Below, one piece after another: positions 5,576 to 12,875 of a stretch of DNA of 24,854 bases. A model generated the notes under the pieces. That model was not told where the DNA came from and did no database searches. It saw only the letters and a list, made by a program, of their open reading frames with translations. A program made the translations under genes and the position numbers. Positions within the stretch are counted from its first letter, which is position 1. Each line of letters opens with the position of its first letter. The DNA is from a virus. The DNA lies in IMG/VR virus record IMGVR_UViG_3300036859_000561, positions 1 through 24,854 of that record; one strand, 5' to 3'.

Positions 5576-6075
5576 CAGGCCAAGTCGCGTTCGAGCGCAT
5601 CCAGTTGCTTGCGGAGCTTGTCGCGCTCGGCTTCCTTCTCCGCGCGGGCCTTCTGTTCGGCGTCGGCCTTCATCTCCGGATCGTGTTTCGCCAACAACGC
5701 GCGGGCTTCGTCGCGCTCGCCGATCGCCGCGGCCAGCGCTGCTTCCGCAGCTTGCGCGCGCCGGCTCAGGTCGCCTTCGCGCGCCTTTTGCTTTTCGGCA
5801 TCGGCCGCGTGCTGCTCGTGCAGCCGCTTGACGGCCTCGGCGTGTTCTTTCTCCTTGGCGGCCAGTTGCTCGCGGCCCTGCTGGCGCAACTGCTCGGCGA
5901 GGCGAGACTGTTGCGCCCGCGCCGTCTGCACGGCGACGAGTTCGCCGCGGTGCCCGTCGCGCTCGAGAATGACCCGGTCGCGCTCCGCGGTCATGCGGCC
6001 GAGCGATTCGGCGAGCGACTGGTTGGCGGCCAGCGCCTCCGCCAGCGACTGTTTGGTCCGTTGCAATTCGTCCAT
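5575..6075 (-). CDS. Coiled-coil protein
   Basis: This 166-residue protein is almost entirely heptad-patterned and very rich in Ala, Glu, Gln, Arg and Lys (for example SLAEALAANQSLAESLGRM near residue 10). It is predicted to be a long helical rod. No enzymatic motif, signal peptide or membrane segment is seen. The ATG at 6075 has an AGGGG ribosome site 6-7 nt upstream. It follows the tail fibre gene by 32 nt, so it may be a fibre chaperone, a fibre stalk subunit or a structural spacer. All of these are inferred from position and composition. Confidence 0.7.
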   Translation of the reverse strand: MDELQRTKQSLAEALAANQSLAESLGRMTAERDRVILERDGHRGELVAVQTARAQQSRLAEQLRQQGREQLAAKEKEHAEAVKRLHEQHAADAEKQKAREGDLSRRAQAAEAALAAAIGERDEARALLAKHDPEMKADAEQKARAEKEAERDKLRKQLDALERDLA

Positions 6076-6107
6076 CGCGTCCCCTTAAAGCAACAACATC
6101 CGACATC

Positions 6108-7664
6108 TCACGCCAGCACCCCCGCCGCCTGCAGGTCGGCGATCAGCGTGCCCAGAACGTCCGCGATCTCGTCGAGCGTGGTCGCGTTGGCATCGTAAGA
6201 TCGATCGGTCGTCACGTTCGATGGCGTATAGGTCGCGATCTGATAAATGCCCAGGGTCGCCAGCGCGGCCGCGGCGTCGGCATCGTCGAGCAATGAGCGG
6301 GCGAACGAGGTGCAGGTAATCTCCTCCCCGGCCCCGGCCCCGCCAGAGGATCGGCCGAAGAGAACGTCCGTCGCGCCGGCGTGCAGGTAGCCGGCGGTGA
6401 CGGTGTCGGAGATCAGATCGGCGGTGATCGACGGCGTGCCGTCGTTGTAGGTGAGGTCGATGCGGCCCGAGTCGACGAGGATGCCGCCGACAGCATCCTG
6501 GGCGGCCTCGGCGAAGTCGGAGATGCTGCCCGAAGCCAGCGACGTGGAGCCGCCAATGACGAGGCCGCCGACAACGTCCACGGTCACGAGCGGATCGCCG
6601 ACGTCGGTCGTCGTTCCATCGGACCAATCGAGAATGGCGTAGTTGTAAATCCCATAATGCGGCTGGCCGACCGTACCCCCGGTGTATGGGCGATTCCAGC
6701 CCAACCGTAAACGCGCCCAGGTCGTGCCGTTGCAGTCGAGCTCGAGGTAGGCCGAAGTCCGGTCATCCGTCGACGCCTCTCGTTCGTCGCGCGATTGCAG
6801 CGTCAGCACCGATTCGCCCAAGTGATACAGCACGCCAAACGATTCTGGCGTGACTCCGCTGCCCTTCAGGTAGAGCCCAGGGCTGGAACCTGGAGGAACG
6901 CCAGTGCCTGGAACGTCGCCCAGTGAGACAATCAAGTCCGTGTCACCGCCGGCGCCGCTTACGCTGACGTTAAAACTCGACAACAGCCCTTCGACCTTCT
7001 TCCTGCCCGCGCCGAGTTGCTGGTCCTCGACGAGATCGACCACGCCGATTTGCGTCGCGGCTGCCGGCAACAAATCGATGCGGACCTGGTTGGCCGCCGG
7101 CTGCGACAGCTCGAACCCGTCCTCCTGATCGAAGATGAGCTTGCTGATCGCCGCGTACGAGGAAAACGTGTCGAGCGTTTCGACCGCCAGCGTCGGCAGC
7201 AAATCGATCCGGACCTGGTTGGCCGCCGGCTGCGAAAGCGCGAACCCGTCCGTCTGATCGAAAATGAACCTGGTGATCCCGCTATAGGCGGGCGTGCCGT
7301 CGAGTTCTTCGACCGTGCTGCTGCCAGCGCCGCCGACGACGAACACCGGCCGCGTGTCGCCGCCGATCGTGAAGTCGCCGAAGCGCAGGCCGAGGTACTC
7401 AACGCTGGCGTCGTCGGGATCGATTGCGCCGACGGCCGCGAAGCACCACACAGCGCCGAAGTCGTCCCACGCCTCGTCGACCGAGTTCCACAGCGTCGCG
7501 TTGGCCGGGAAGTAGCCGCTGTCCTCAGCGCCGGTAATCGTCACATAGGCGACCTGCTGACTGGTAGCCAGAGGCTGGGCGTCGGGCGTTCTCCGCTCGC
7601 CCTCGGCGCGGATCAGCCGCTTCAGGCCCCGCAACGTCCGTTCGGAAAAGCTCTGCAACGCCAT
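6108..7664 (-). CDS. Tail fibre-like protein
   Basis: This 518-residue protein is a probable virion fibre or side-tail protein. The N-terminus (MALQSFSERTLRGLKRLIR) is basic and could be an attachment helix. The body is Gly, Ser, Thr and Asp-rich with many short beta-like stretches. It ends in a helical ATTLDEIADVLGTLIADLQA region of the sort seen near fibre C-termini. Two copies of a module (DGFALSQPAANQVRIDLLP and DGFELSQPAANQVRIDLLP) lie 43 residues apart. A C-terminal SLLDDADAAAALATLGI segment is a motif I have seen in tail fibres. ATG 7664 lies 14 nt after palindrome A5, and the longer frame upstream is only repeat-encoded. It probably contacts the host surface. Confidence 0.75.
   Translation of the reverse strand: MALQSFSERTLRGLKRLIRAEGERRTPDAQPLATSQQVAYVTITGAEDSGYFPANATLWNSVDEAWDDFGAVWCFAAVGAIDPDDASVEYLGLRFGDFTIGGDTRPVFVVGGAGSSTVEELDGTPAYSGITRFIFDQTDGFALSQPAANQVRIDLLPTLAVETLDTFSSYAAISKLIFDQEDGFELSQPAANQVRIDLLPAAATQIGVVDLVEDQQLGAGRKKVEGLLSSFNVSVSGAGGDTDLIVSLGDVPGTGVPPGSSPGLYLKGSGVTPESFGVLYHLGESVLTLQSRDEREASTDDRTSAYLELDCNGTTWARLRLGWNRPYTGGTVGQPHYGIYNYAILDWSDGTTTDVGDPLVTVDVVGGLVIGGSTSLASGSISDFAEAAQDAVGGILVDSGRIDLTYNDGTPSITADLISDTVTAGYLHAGATDVLFGRSSGGAGAGEEITCTSFARSLLDDADAAAALATLGIYQIATYTPSNVTTDRSYDANATTLDEIADVLGTLIADLQAAGVLA
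7071..7266. repeat. Direct duplication inside the tail fibre gene (67 bp, period 129 bp)
   Basis: Bases 7071-7137 and 7200-7266 are nearly identical (both contain ggacctggttggccgccggc) and 129 bp apart, so the duplication keeps the frame (43 codons). Confidence 0.85.
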
Positions 7665-7678
7665 GCTCTGTCTCGAAG

Positions 7679-7742
7679 CTCGCGCCAACCGCCAAGGCGC
7701 TAAGCGAAAGAACGTCTTCGCGCCTTGGCGGCTTGGCGCGAG
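7679..7742. repeat. Family A palindrome, copy A5
   Basis: A 64-bp palindrome 8 nt after the adaptor gene stop and 14 nt before the fibre start. The leader after it (ttcgagaca) is shared with the leader after A6. The left arm lacks one base (caaccgcc instead of caagccgcc). Confidence 0.9.
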
Positions 7743-7750
7743 ACTCACCG

Positions 7751-8056
7751 TCAAGGGCCGCTGACGTCGAGTTCGAGATAGACCGTGATGTCGCGGCCGT
7801 TGAGTAACGTGGCCAGATAGGTGACGGTGTAGGTGGTGCCGGCATCGCCCCCCTGGATGCGCGTCTCGACCCGCCGCGCCGTGGCCGGCGGCGAGTCCAG
7901 CACCGGCGCGCCGAGCGAAAGCCCCGATGGCGACGCCGAGACCTCGGCCGAGACGATCGGATTATCGACGGTCACCTGCCGCCAGCGCCTGAGGTTGACG
8001 GCGAAATCGAGATCGTCGGTGGGCGCTTTTGTGCCGTAGACCTTGGGGATGCTCAT
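7751..8056 (-). CDS. Phage fibre-tail adaptor-like protein (Gp77-like)
   Basis: This 101-residue, all-beta-looking protein has the pattern DDLDFAVNLRRW near the N-terminus, VSAEVSASPSGLSL in the middle, and RIQGGDAGTTYTVTYLATLL with GRDI at the end. This matches the small Ig-like phage proteins called fibre-tail adaptors (Gp77-like), which link fibres to the tail tip. Its position directly before the fibre gene fits. ATG 8056 has GAGA 6-8 nt upstream. It lies between palindromes A6 and A5. The family call rests on remembered sequence pattern. Confidence 0.7.
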   Translation of the reverse strand: MSIPKVYGTKAPTDDLDFAVNLRRWRQVTVDNPIVSAEVSASPSGLSLGAPVLDSPPATARRVETRIQGGDAGTTYTVTYLATLLNGRDITVYLELDVSGP

Positions 8057-8078
8057 GTTTGTCTCGAAACAGACGGAT

Positions 8079-8143
8079 CTCGCGCCAAGCCGCCAAGCCG
8101 CGAGATGAAAGAACGCCTTCGCGCCTTGGCGGCTTGGCGCGAG
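8079..8143. repeat. Family A palindrome, copy A6
   Basis: A 65-bp palindrome 8 nt after one stop and 22 nt before the next start. On the transcribed strand it is followed by GAGATCCGTCT, the same bases that follow A7. Confidence 0.9.
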
Positions 8144-8151
8144 ACTCCGTG

Positions 8152-8451
8152 TCACTCGACCCAGACAAACACCAGTTCCCGCGCCGCCGCCAGCGGGTGA
8201 ATGTTCTTGCCTTTGGCCAGGGCCATTACCTTGCGGATGGCGCTGCGCGGGTCCATGCTGCCGGCGTCGGGCACATCGATCACCCTGCCGATCGTGCGTT
8301 CCTCCGGCGTGCCTGGCTTGATCGTTCGCCGCGCGATGCGCTTGCCGGCCCGCAGGCAGCGCAGGCACTGCCGCAGCGCCGCCCATTCTTTTTCGCTGAA
8401 CGGCGCGCCGTGGATGGTTTCCAGATCGTCGCGGACGGATTGATCGAACAT
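8152..8451 (-). CDS. Hypothetical small tail-region protein
   Basis: This 99-residue protein from ATG 8451 (MFDQSVRDDLE) has GGGG 8 nt upstream. An alternative ATG at 8463 adds four residues. No family is recognised. It has helical stretches, a Cys pair (LRQCLRCLRAGKRIARR) and a basic middle, and ends in LAAARELVFVWVE. It lies between a common phage virion protein and the fibre adaptor, with a family A palindrome on each side, so a minor tail or tail-assembly role is likely by context only. Confidence 0.6.
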   Translation of the reverse strand: MFDQSVRDDLETIHGAPFSEKEWAALRQCLRCLRAGKRIARRTIKPGTPEERTIGRVIDVPDAGSMDPRSAIRKVMALAKGKNIHPLAAARELVFVWVE

Positions 8452-8476
8452 AAGTCGCCCCATGAAAAAGACGGAT

Positions 8477-8538
8477 CTCGCGCCAAGCCGCGAAGCCGCC
8501 AAGCGAAGGCACTTCGCGCCTTGGCGGCTTGGCGCGAG
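8477..8538. repeat. Family A palindrome, copy A7 (rightmost)
   Basis: A 62-bp palindrome 2 nt after a stop and 13 or 25 nt before the next start, depending on which ATG is used. Its left half has an extra cgaagccgcc step. No family A copy lies to the right of this one. Confidence 0.9.
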
Positions 8539-8540
8539 AG

Positions 8541-8966
8541 TCAGTTGAGGTTCTCGATGCCCTCGGCGTTCCACTGCAAATCGAAGTTGCCGCCGCTGGC
8601 CGTCTTGTCAGCGCCGAAGTCCAGGTAGAACAGCAGTTCGTCGGCGGACGCCGCGCCGCCGCGGCTCTTGTAGAGGACGGCCCCGCGCGCGGTGATGCTG
8701 GCGCTGGCCCATTGCACGTCGTCGGCGTCGAAGACGCCTTCGTTGTCGGTGTTGTCCTGGGTCACCGACTTGTTCGCCAGCGCCGCCCCGCCCGCGGTAT
8801 AGCCCGTCCCCGAAACCTCGTTGGTGATGTCGGAACGCTTGGTGTGCGCATCCTGGTCGGGCGTGTAGGTGGAGGTCACCAGCATGACTTTGATGGTGTC
8901 GGTATCGAGGTCGAGCGCCCCGTTTTGCACGTCGCGCTTGAAGCTGTTGTAAATCGTGTCGGCCAT
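8541..8966 (-). CDS. Conserved phage virion-associated protein
   Basis: This 141-residue protein belongs to a family I recognise from many siphophages. It has an N-terminal YNSFKRDVQNGALDLDTD stretch, then KVMLVTSTYTPDQDAH with KRSDITNEV, then VLYKSRGGAASADELLFYL near the C-terminus. Members are usually found among tail-tip genes and are annotated as hypothetical or virion structural. Function is not established to my knowledge. The ATG at 8966 has GGAG 8 nt upstream and follows the LamG gene stop by 2 nt, so the two are translated as a pair. Confidence 0.75.
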   Translation of the reverse strand: MADTIYNSFKRDVQNGALDLDTDTIKVMLVTSTYTPDQDAHTKRSDITNEVSGTGYTAGGAALANKSVTQDNTDNEGVFDADDVQWASASITARGAVLYKSRGGAASADELLFYLDFGADKTASGGNFDLQWNAEGIENLN

Positions 8967-8968
8967 TG

Positions 8969-10099
8969 CTAGCGCTCCGGGATGTCGAACTCGGTCTGCC
9001 GCTCGGGGATGTCGAACTCGGTCTGCCGCTCGGGGATGTCGAACTCGGTCTGCCGCTCGGGGATGTCGAACTCGATCGACGGCTCGACGAACAGCCCCTG
9101 CTGCCCCACGAAGGCCCTGGCCGCCGTCGAGGCGGTCACCACCTGGACATTGGGCGTCGCCCTGGCCCCGGTCTTGATCGTCCGCGCCGGCAGGCTCGTT
9201 GTCAGCACCTGCACGTTGGGCGTGGCCAGCGCTCCGCCCTTGGCCAGGGCCGCGGGCAGGCTCGCGGTCAGGGCCTGCACCGCCGGCTGAACCAAAGCCC
9301 CGCCGGTAACCGTCCGGCTCGGCAGGCTCGCGGTGACGTTCTGCACAGCCGGCGCGACCAAAGCCCCGCCGGTGACCGTCCGGCTCGGCAGCGAAGCGGT
9401 TACACTCACCACCGACGCGTTGACGGTCACTCCAGAGCCGCCGCCGAACTCCGAATAGGCGAGGCCGTTGCCGGAGTTGTAGAGGCTGGTGCGCTCGTCC
9501 GCGGTGAGCACGCGGCCCCACATGCCCCACTCGTCGAGGTAGGCGCCGAGCATATTGTTCGGCGTGCTGTCGGCCCCGAAGCAAAACTGAAACGTGCCAT
9601 CGTGGCAGCCGCCCGAATACGAGGCGGTCTCGGCCGTGGCGTTGTCCACCTGGATCGCGACCTGGTTGGCGGCGCTGTCGTGCCAGACGACGATGTAATG
9701 CCAGGCGCCGCCCGAGACGCTCGAGGTGGTGCCGTGTGTGATGTCGCCGGTCCCCTTCACGTAGAAGTAGAGCTTGTCGTCGGAATAACGGTACAGGCTG
9801 TACTCGCCCGAGCCAGCCTGGTTGTCCTTGGCGAAGAGGAACTGGTAGATGCCGTTAGTGTTGAATTGGACCCAGCCGGCGAACGTGAAGTCCTCATCGC
9901 CGAAGCTGAAGTCGGCGTTGTCGGCGTGGTTGAAGTATTCGCTGTTGGCGCGGATGAAGTCGCGGGCGCCGTTGATCTTGCCCGTCGCCGTGCCAACGGT
10001 GTTGTTGTCGGTCAGATCGTTGGAGCCGTGCGCATCGAGGGCGTTGCCCGACGCCTCGTCGAGTTTCCAGTAGCTGATCAGGTTCGTGAGCAACGACAC
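8969..10099 (-). CDS. LamG-like tail protein with C-terminal tandem repeats (receptor-binding candidate)
   Basis: This 376-residue protein has residues 5 to about 215 forming a concanavalin A/LamG-like beta-sandwich (ISYWKLDEASGNALDAHG at the start, FTFAGWVQF, WHYIVVWHDS, and LDEWGMWGRVLTADER near the end). Such domains bind glycans or surface proteins. About five 22-residue repeats follow (VTASLPSRTVTGGALVAPAV type). The C-terminus is four copies of a 9-residue unit (EFDIPERQT), encoded by exact 27-bp DNA repeats. The start is GTG 10099, with AGGA upstream after palindrome B2. The architecture of binding domain plus repetitive stalk suits host recognition. Its position after the tape measure and before the fibre genes supports a tail-tip role. 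Confidence 0.75.
   Translation of the reverse strand: MSLLTNLISYWKLDEASGNALDAHGSNDLTDNNTVGTATGKINGARDFIRANSEYFNHADNADFSFGDEDFTFAGWVQFNTNGIYQFLFAKDNQAGSGEYSLYRYSDDKLYFYVKGTGDITHGTTSSVSGGAWHYIVVWHDSAANQVAIQVDNATAETASYSGGCHDGTFQFCFGADSTPNNMLGAYLDEWGMWGRVLTADERTSLYNSGNGLAYSEFGGGSGVTVNASVVSVTASLPSRTVTGGALVAPAVQNVTASLPSRTVTGGALVQPAVQALTASLPAALAKGGALATPNVQVLTTSLPARTIKTGARATPNVQVVTASTAARAFVGQQGLFVEPSIEFDIPERQTEFDIPERQTEFDIPERQTEFDIPER
8973..9080. repeat. 27-bp tandem repeat x4 at the end of the LamG gene
   Basis: Units start at 8973, 9000, 9027 and 9054. Units 2 and 3 are identical, unit 1 differs at one base, and unit 4 diverges at its end. Each encodes the nine residues EFDIPERQT, so copy-number change would not shift the frame. 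Confidence 0.95.
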
Positions 10100-10125
10100 G
10101 GGCTATGATTCCTGACTTTGTTTCC

Positions 10126-10178
10126 GAACAGGGGGCAACAGAGCAAACGGAGAGATTTGGCTCTGTTCGCTCCTGTTC
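10126..10178. repeat. Family B palindrome, copy B2
   Basis: Arms 10126-10144 and 10160-10178 (gaacagggggcaacagagc type) pair at 16 of 19 positions around a 15-nt centre. The copy fills the 10100-10191 gap, 13 nt after a stop codon and 26 nt before the LamG start. Confidence 0.8.
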
Positions 10179-10191
10179 ATTGCATCCGCAT

Positions 10192-10521
10192 TCAGCGGAA
10201 CTTCGCGAACGCCTGCAGCAGCGCCGCGTTGACGTTCGAAACGCTGCCATCGCCGTTCAATTTCCCAAACAGCGAATTCAGTTCGTCCCAGGCCGCCTTG
10301 GCGTCGGCATTGCTGGCGAAGCCAAAGCGCGTGGTCACCTCGCCGAACTGCGCCGCGTCCGAGCCATCGCCGTCGATCATGAACGTCATGGTGCCGGGCA
10401 CGCCGGACTTGCCGACCAGATCGACGCCACCGTCGACGGCCTCCTCCAGGCGATTGAGCACGGCGCGCAGCATGCGGCCATGCGGCAACTGGTCGTTGAA
10501 CTGAATGCGCAAAAAAGGCAT
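10192..10521 (-). CDS. Hypothetical tail-region protein
   Basis: This 109-residue protein is of no recognised family. It opens with MPFLRIQFNDQLPHGRMLRA and has a GVPGTMTFMIDGDGSDAAQF segment in the middle that looks beta-structured, followed by a helical end (NVNAALLQAFAKFR). The ATG at 10521 is supported by a strong GGAGAGAG site 5-6 nt upstream. It directly follows the large unrecognised tail protein by 12 nt, so a tail-tip role is inferred. Confidence 0.65.
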   Translation of the reverse strand: MPFLRIQFNDQLPHGRMLRAVLNRLEEAVDGGVDLVGKSGVPGTMTFMIDGDGSDAAQFGEVTTRFGFASNADAKAAWDELNSLFGKLNGDGSVSNVNAALLQAFAKFR

Positions 10522-10533
10522 CGTCTCTCTCCT

Positions 10534-11670
10534 TCAGAACGGGAAGCCCCCGAAGGCCATCGTCGGGTACTCCCAGAATTCGAGCCAATAATACGGCTCG
10601 CCGAAGGTCAGCAAAAAAATGCCGGCCTCGGTCGCGGCGTTCGAGATTGTCACCTGCGTCCCCGAATCGACGCTGAGGATGGTCGTGTCGAGCGGGATGC
10701 CCTCGCCGCGGACCTCGTCGCCGACGAACAGATCCGAGGTCTGCGCCAGGGCGGTGATCTGGTTGGAAGGCGCATTGAGAGTCCCGTTGCGCTTGATCGG
10801 CGGCGACAGCACTTTGCCGTCCACGTTGATCGGCTGCGCGGTCGCCGACGGCTGGCCGTACTTGTCGCGGATCGGCACGCGCATGTAGCGGCCGGTCGCC
10901 GGGTCGGCCTCGCGCTTGTTGAAGCTGGTGTTCAGGAATCGCGAGGGGTTCCAGCCGCGGAAGTTGATCACCATCACGGCGTCGATGTGCCAATAGGAGC
11001 CGAACTGCGCATCGTACTCGGAGTGCCATTCGCATTCGGCCTTGACGAAGCCGGCGCCGAGGTTGCGCCAGGGATCCGAGTTGACGGCGTCCTGCAGGTC
11101 GAACAGTCGGCGCTCGTCGATCGACGCCTTGTTGATGCCGATCGCTATCGCTGGCAGCTTGCGGGCGCGTTCGATCGGCGGCACAAGGGGCTCGCCGAGC
11201 GCGTTGACGACGGGCTGCGGACCGCCGCGATTCTCGGGGCGCAAGTCCTCTTCGATCGATTCCATCTCGCGGACGTAGTAGCCGCGGATCGACGGCGGCT
11301 GCAGCAGGGGATTGAGAGGCCAGGTCGCCGGCGTCACGCCGTTGCCGCCCGTGCCCGGCCCGCTGTTGGAACCCGCATCGCCCGAGGGAAACTTGATGTT
11401 CGTCGAGAACGACTGCACGTAGATGGCGATGCGCGGATCGTTCTCCTGCTTGGTCACCCGCTGCTTGAGCAGCACGGCGCGCGGATCGGAGAACGCCTCG
11501 CTGATCAGCGGCCAGCCCTTCTGGATGAAGCGCGAATCGGTGACGATGTCGTCCGGCGCTTCCTTCGGGTCGTCGGTGTCGACCTGCCAGCGCCAACTGT
11601 AATTGCGATGGCCGAAGAGTTCGTCGTCGGACTCGACGATGCCGAGGTCGTGAATGGCGGTGATGCTCAT
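10534..11670 (-). CDS. Unrecognised tail protein (distal tail candidate)
   Basis: This 378-residue protein is Trp- and Tyr-rich with a mixed fold. It starts MSITAIHDLGIVESDDELFG and has HRNYSWRW nearby. The middle contains FNKREADPATGRY and ECEWHSEYDAQ. Near 304-356 lies a beta module of the type VGDEVRGEGIPLDTTILSV and GTQVTISNAA, which I have seen inserted in other phage structural proteins. The C-terminus is YYWLEFWEYPTMAFGG. It overlaps the tape measure by 4 nt (ATGA), the place where distal-tail proteins usually lie, but no Dit or Tal signature is visible. Function is inferred from position. Confidence 0.65.
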   Translation of the reverse strand: MSITAIHDLGIVESDDELFGHRNYSWRWQVDTDDPKEAPDDIVTDSRFIQKGWPLISEAFSDPRAVLLKQRVTKQENDPRIAIYVQSFSTNIKFPSGDAGSNSGPGTGGNGVTPATWPLNPLLQPPSIRGYYVREMESIEEDLRPENRGGPQPVVNALGEPLVPPIERARKLPAIAIGINKASIDERRLFDLQDAVNSDPWRNLGAGFVKAECEWHSEYDAQFGSYWHIDAVMVINFRGWNPSRFLNTSFNKREADPATGRYMRVPIRDKYGQPSATAQPINVDGKVLSPPIKRNGTLNAPSNQITALAQTSDLFVGDEVRGEGIPLDTTILSVDSGTQVTISNAATEAGIFLLTFGEPYYWLEFWEYPTMAFGGFPF

Positions 11671-12875
11671 TGCAGGTTGACCTCCTCAACCCGCAGCAGC
11701 GGCTTGTCCCGCAGCGCATCGAGAATGTTGGCCATCAGGGCGAGCTTGCGTTCGTCCTGCCTGATCAGGGCGTCCTTCAACTCGGCGAAGTTGAGCGGCT
11801 TGGCGTTCTGGATCGAGGCCCGCGCGTTGATCAAAAACTCGGCGGTCTCGCGCGTCCCGGCGCGCAGGGCCGGGGCGCTGACCTTGTTGGGCTCGGCGAC
11901 CTCGAGAAGCTGCTGGTACTCAGCGCGGAGCTTCTCCAGGCTGCGGGCGTAGGCATCCAGGCCGATCTGGCCGCGGTTGAATTTCTCGGTGAGCAATTCG
12001 ACCTTGTCGATCATCTCGTCGGCGGGCGCCTTGGCCACCAGCGACTCGGCCTCCTTGAGCTTGTCGAGGTGTTCTTTTTGTTCGCTCAGCGCCTGGGCCA
12101 GCTTGAGGGCGGCAGCGCTGGCGCCGCGCTGCTGCAACTCCCAGAGCCTGACCTGGTCGGCCGACATGCCGAAGGTGGTGATCGACTTCTTCAGTTCGAC
12201 CTCCATTTGTTTGATGTCGTTGGCCAGCAGGCGGGCCTTGAACTTGCTGATGTCGACGCCCTTGATCGCCAGGTCGTAGAGCTTCACGTCGCCGGCCGCC
12301 ATGCCGATCGTGGCCGACTGCTTGGTCAACTCGGCGTCCATATCCTTGATGGCCTTGGTCAGCGCCTCCTGTTCGGCCTTGGCTTCCTTTTGTTTCTTTT
12401 TCCATTCCTCCTGCGCGGCGACGTCGACTTCCAAGCCGCCGAAGCCGAGCGCCTTCGAGGCGTCGTTCAGCCAGCCGGCGGGAATGCTGATGATGTTGGC
12501 CTTGGTCCGCGCCCAGGCCGCGTCGAGGCCGCTGACGATCTTGTCGGCTTCTTCGAGGCGGGCGATATCCTCATCGCTGCCGAGCAGGCCGAGCTTCTGC
12601 GCCTCTTTTTTCGAGTTGATGTCGGTGACCAGGTCGAGCACTTCGCGCTGTTGTTTGGCAAGTTCCTCGACGGCGCGGGCGGCGGACTGGATCATGTGCA
12701 TGGCCATGGCGCCGAGCGCGGCCGCGCCGAACATCTTCATGAAGCCGGCGCCAGCGCCCGCGGTCTGCTTGTCGAAATGCTTGGTCTTGGCCGCGGCCTT
12801 GTCGAGGCCGGCTTCGAGTTGGTTGGCGTTGGCCTTGAGGACCAGGACGCCGGTGCCGAGCGTGTTATTGGCCAT
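11667..12875 (-). CDS. Tail tape measure protein
   Basis: This 402-residue protein would set tail length and is packed inside the tail tube. The N-terminus (TGVLVLKANANQLEAGLDKA) is the usual tape-measure opening. A Gly/Ala-rich hydrophobic helix follows (45-70, FMKMFGAAALGAMAMHMIQS), then a long coiled coil with many charged heptads. It is short for the class. At about 0.15 nm per residue it would predict a tail near 60 nm. It follows the G/GT chaperone pair and overlaps GT by 11 nt, which is the classic order. ATG 12875 has GCGGA-type bases upstream. Confidence 0.85.
   Translation of the reverse strand: MANNTLGTGVLVLKANANQLEAGLDKAAAKTKHFDKQTAGAGAGFMKMFGAAALGAMAMHMIQSAARAVEELAKQQREVLDLVTDINSKKEAQKLGLLGSDEDIARLEEADKIVSGLDAAWARTKANIISIPAGWLNDASKALGFGGLEVDVAAQEEWKKKQKEAKAEQEALTKAIKDMDAELTKQSATIGMAAGDVKLYDLAIKGVDISKFKARLLANDIKQMEVELKKSITTFGMSADQVRLWELQQRGASAAALKLAQALSEQKEHLDKLKEAESLVAKAPADEMIDKVELLTEKFNRGQIGLDAYARSLEKLRAEYQQLLEVAEPNKVSAPALRAGTRETAEFLINARASIQNAKPLNFAELKDALIRQDERKLALMANILDALRDKPLLRVEEVNLQ

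Noticed and set aside
7665-8512. N-terminal extensions of tail genes into upstream palindromes (LAPSRQGAK-type residues)
   Set aside because: These residues are just the translated family A element. The true starts lie after the element with better ribosome sites.
2140-8538. Possible CRISPR array
   Set aside because: The repeats are single palindromes spaced by whole genes with no short unique spacers, so they do not form an array.
10105-11952. Long + strand open frame of 615 codons
   Set aside because: It is antisense to three well-placed tail genes, crosses a family B palindrome, has no recognisable domain, and is expected in GC-rich DNA where antisense frames stay open.
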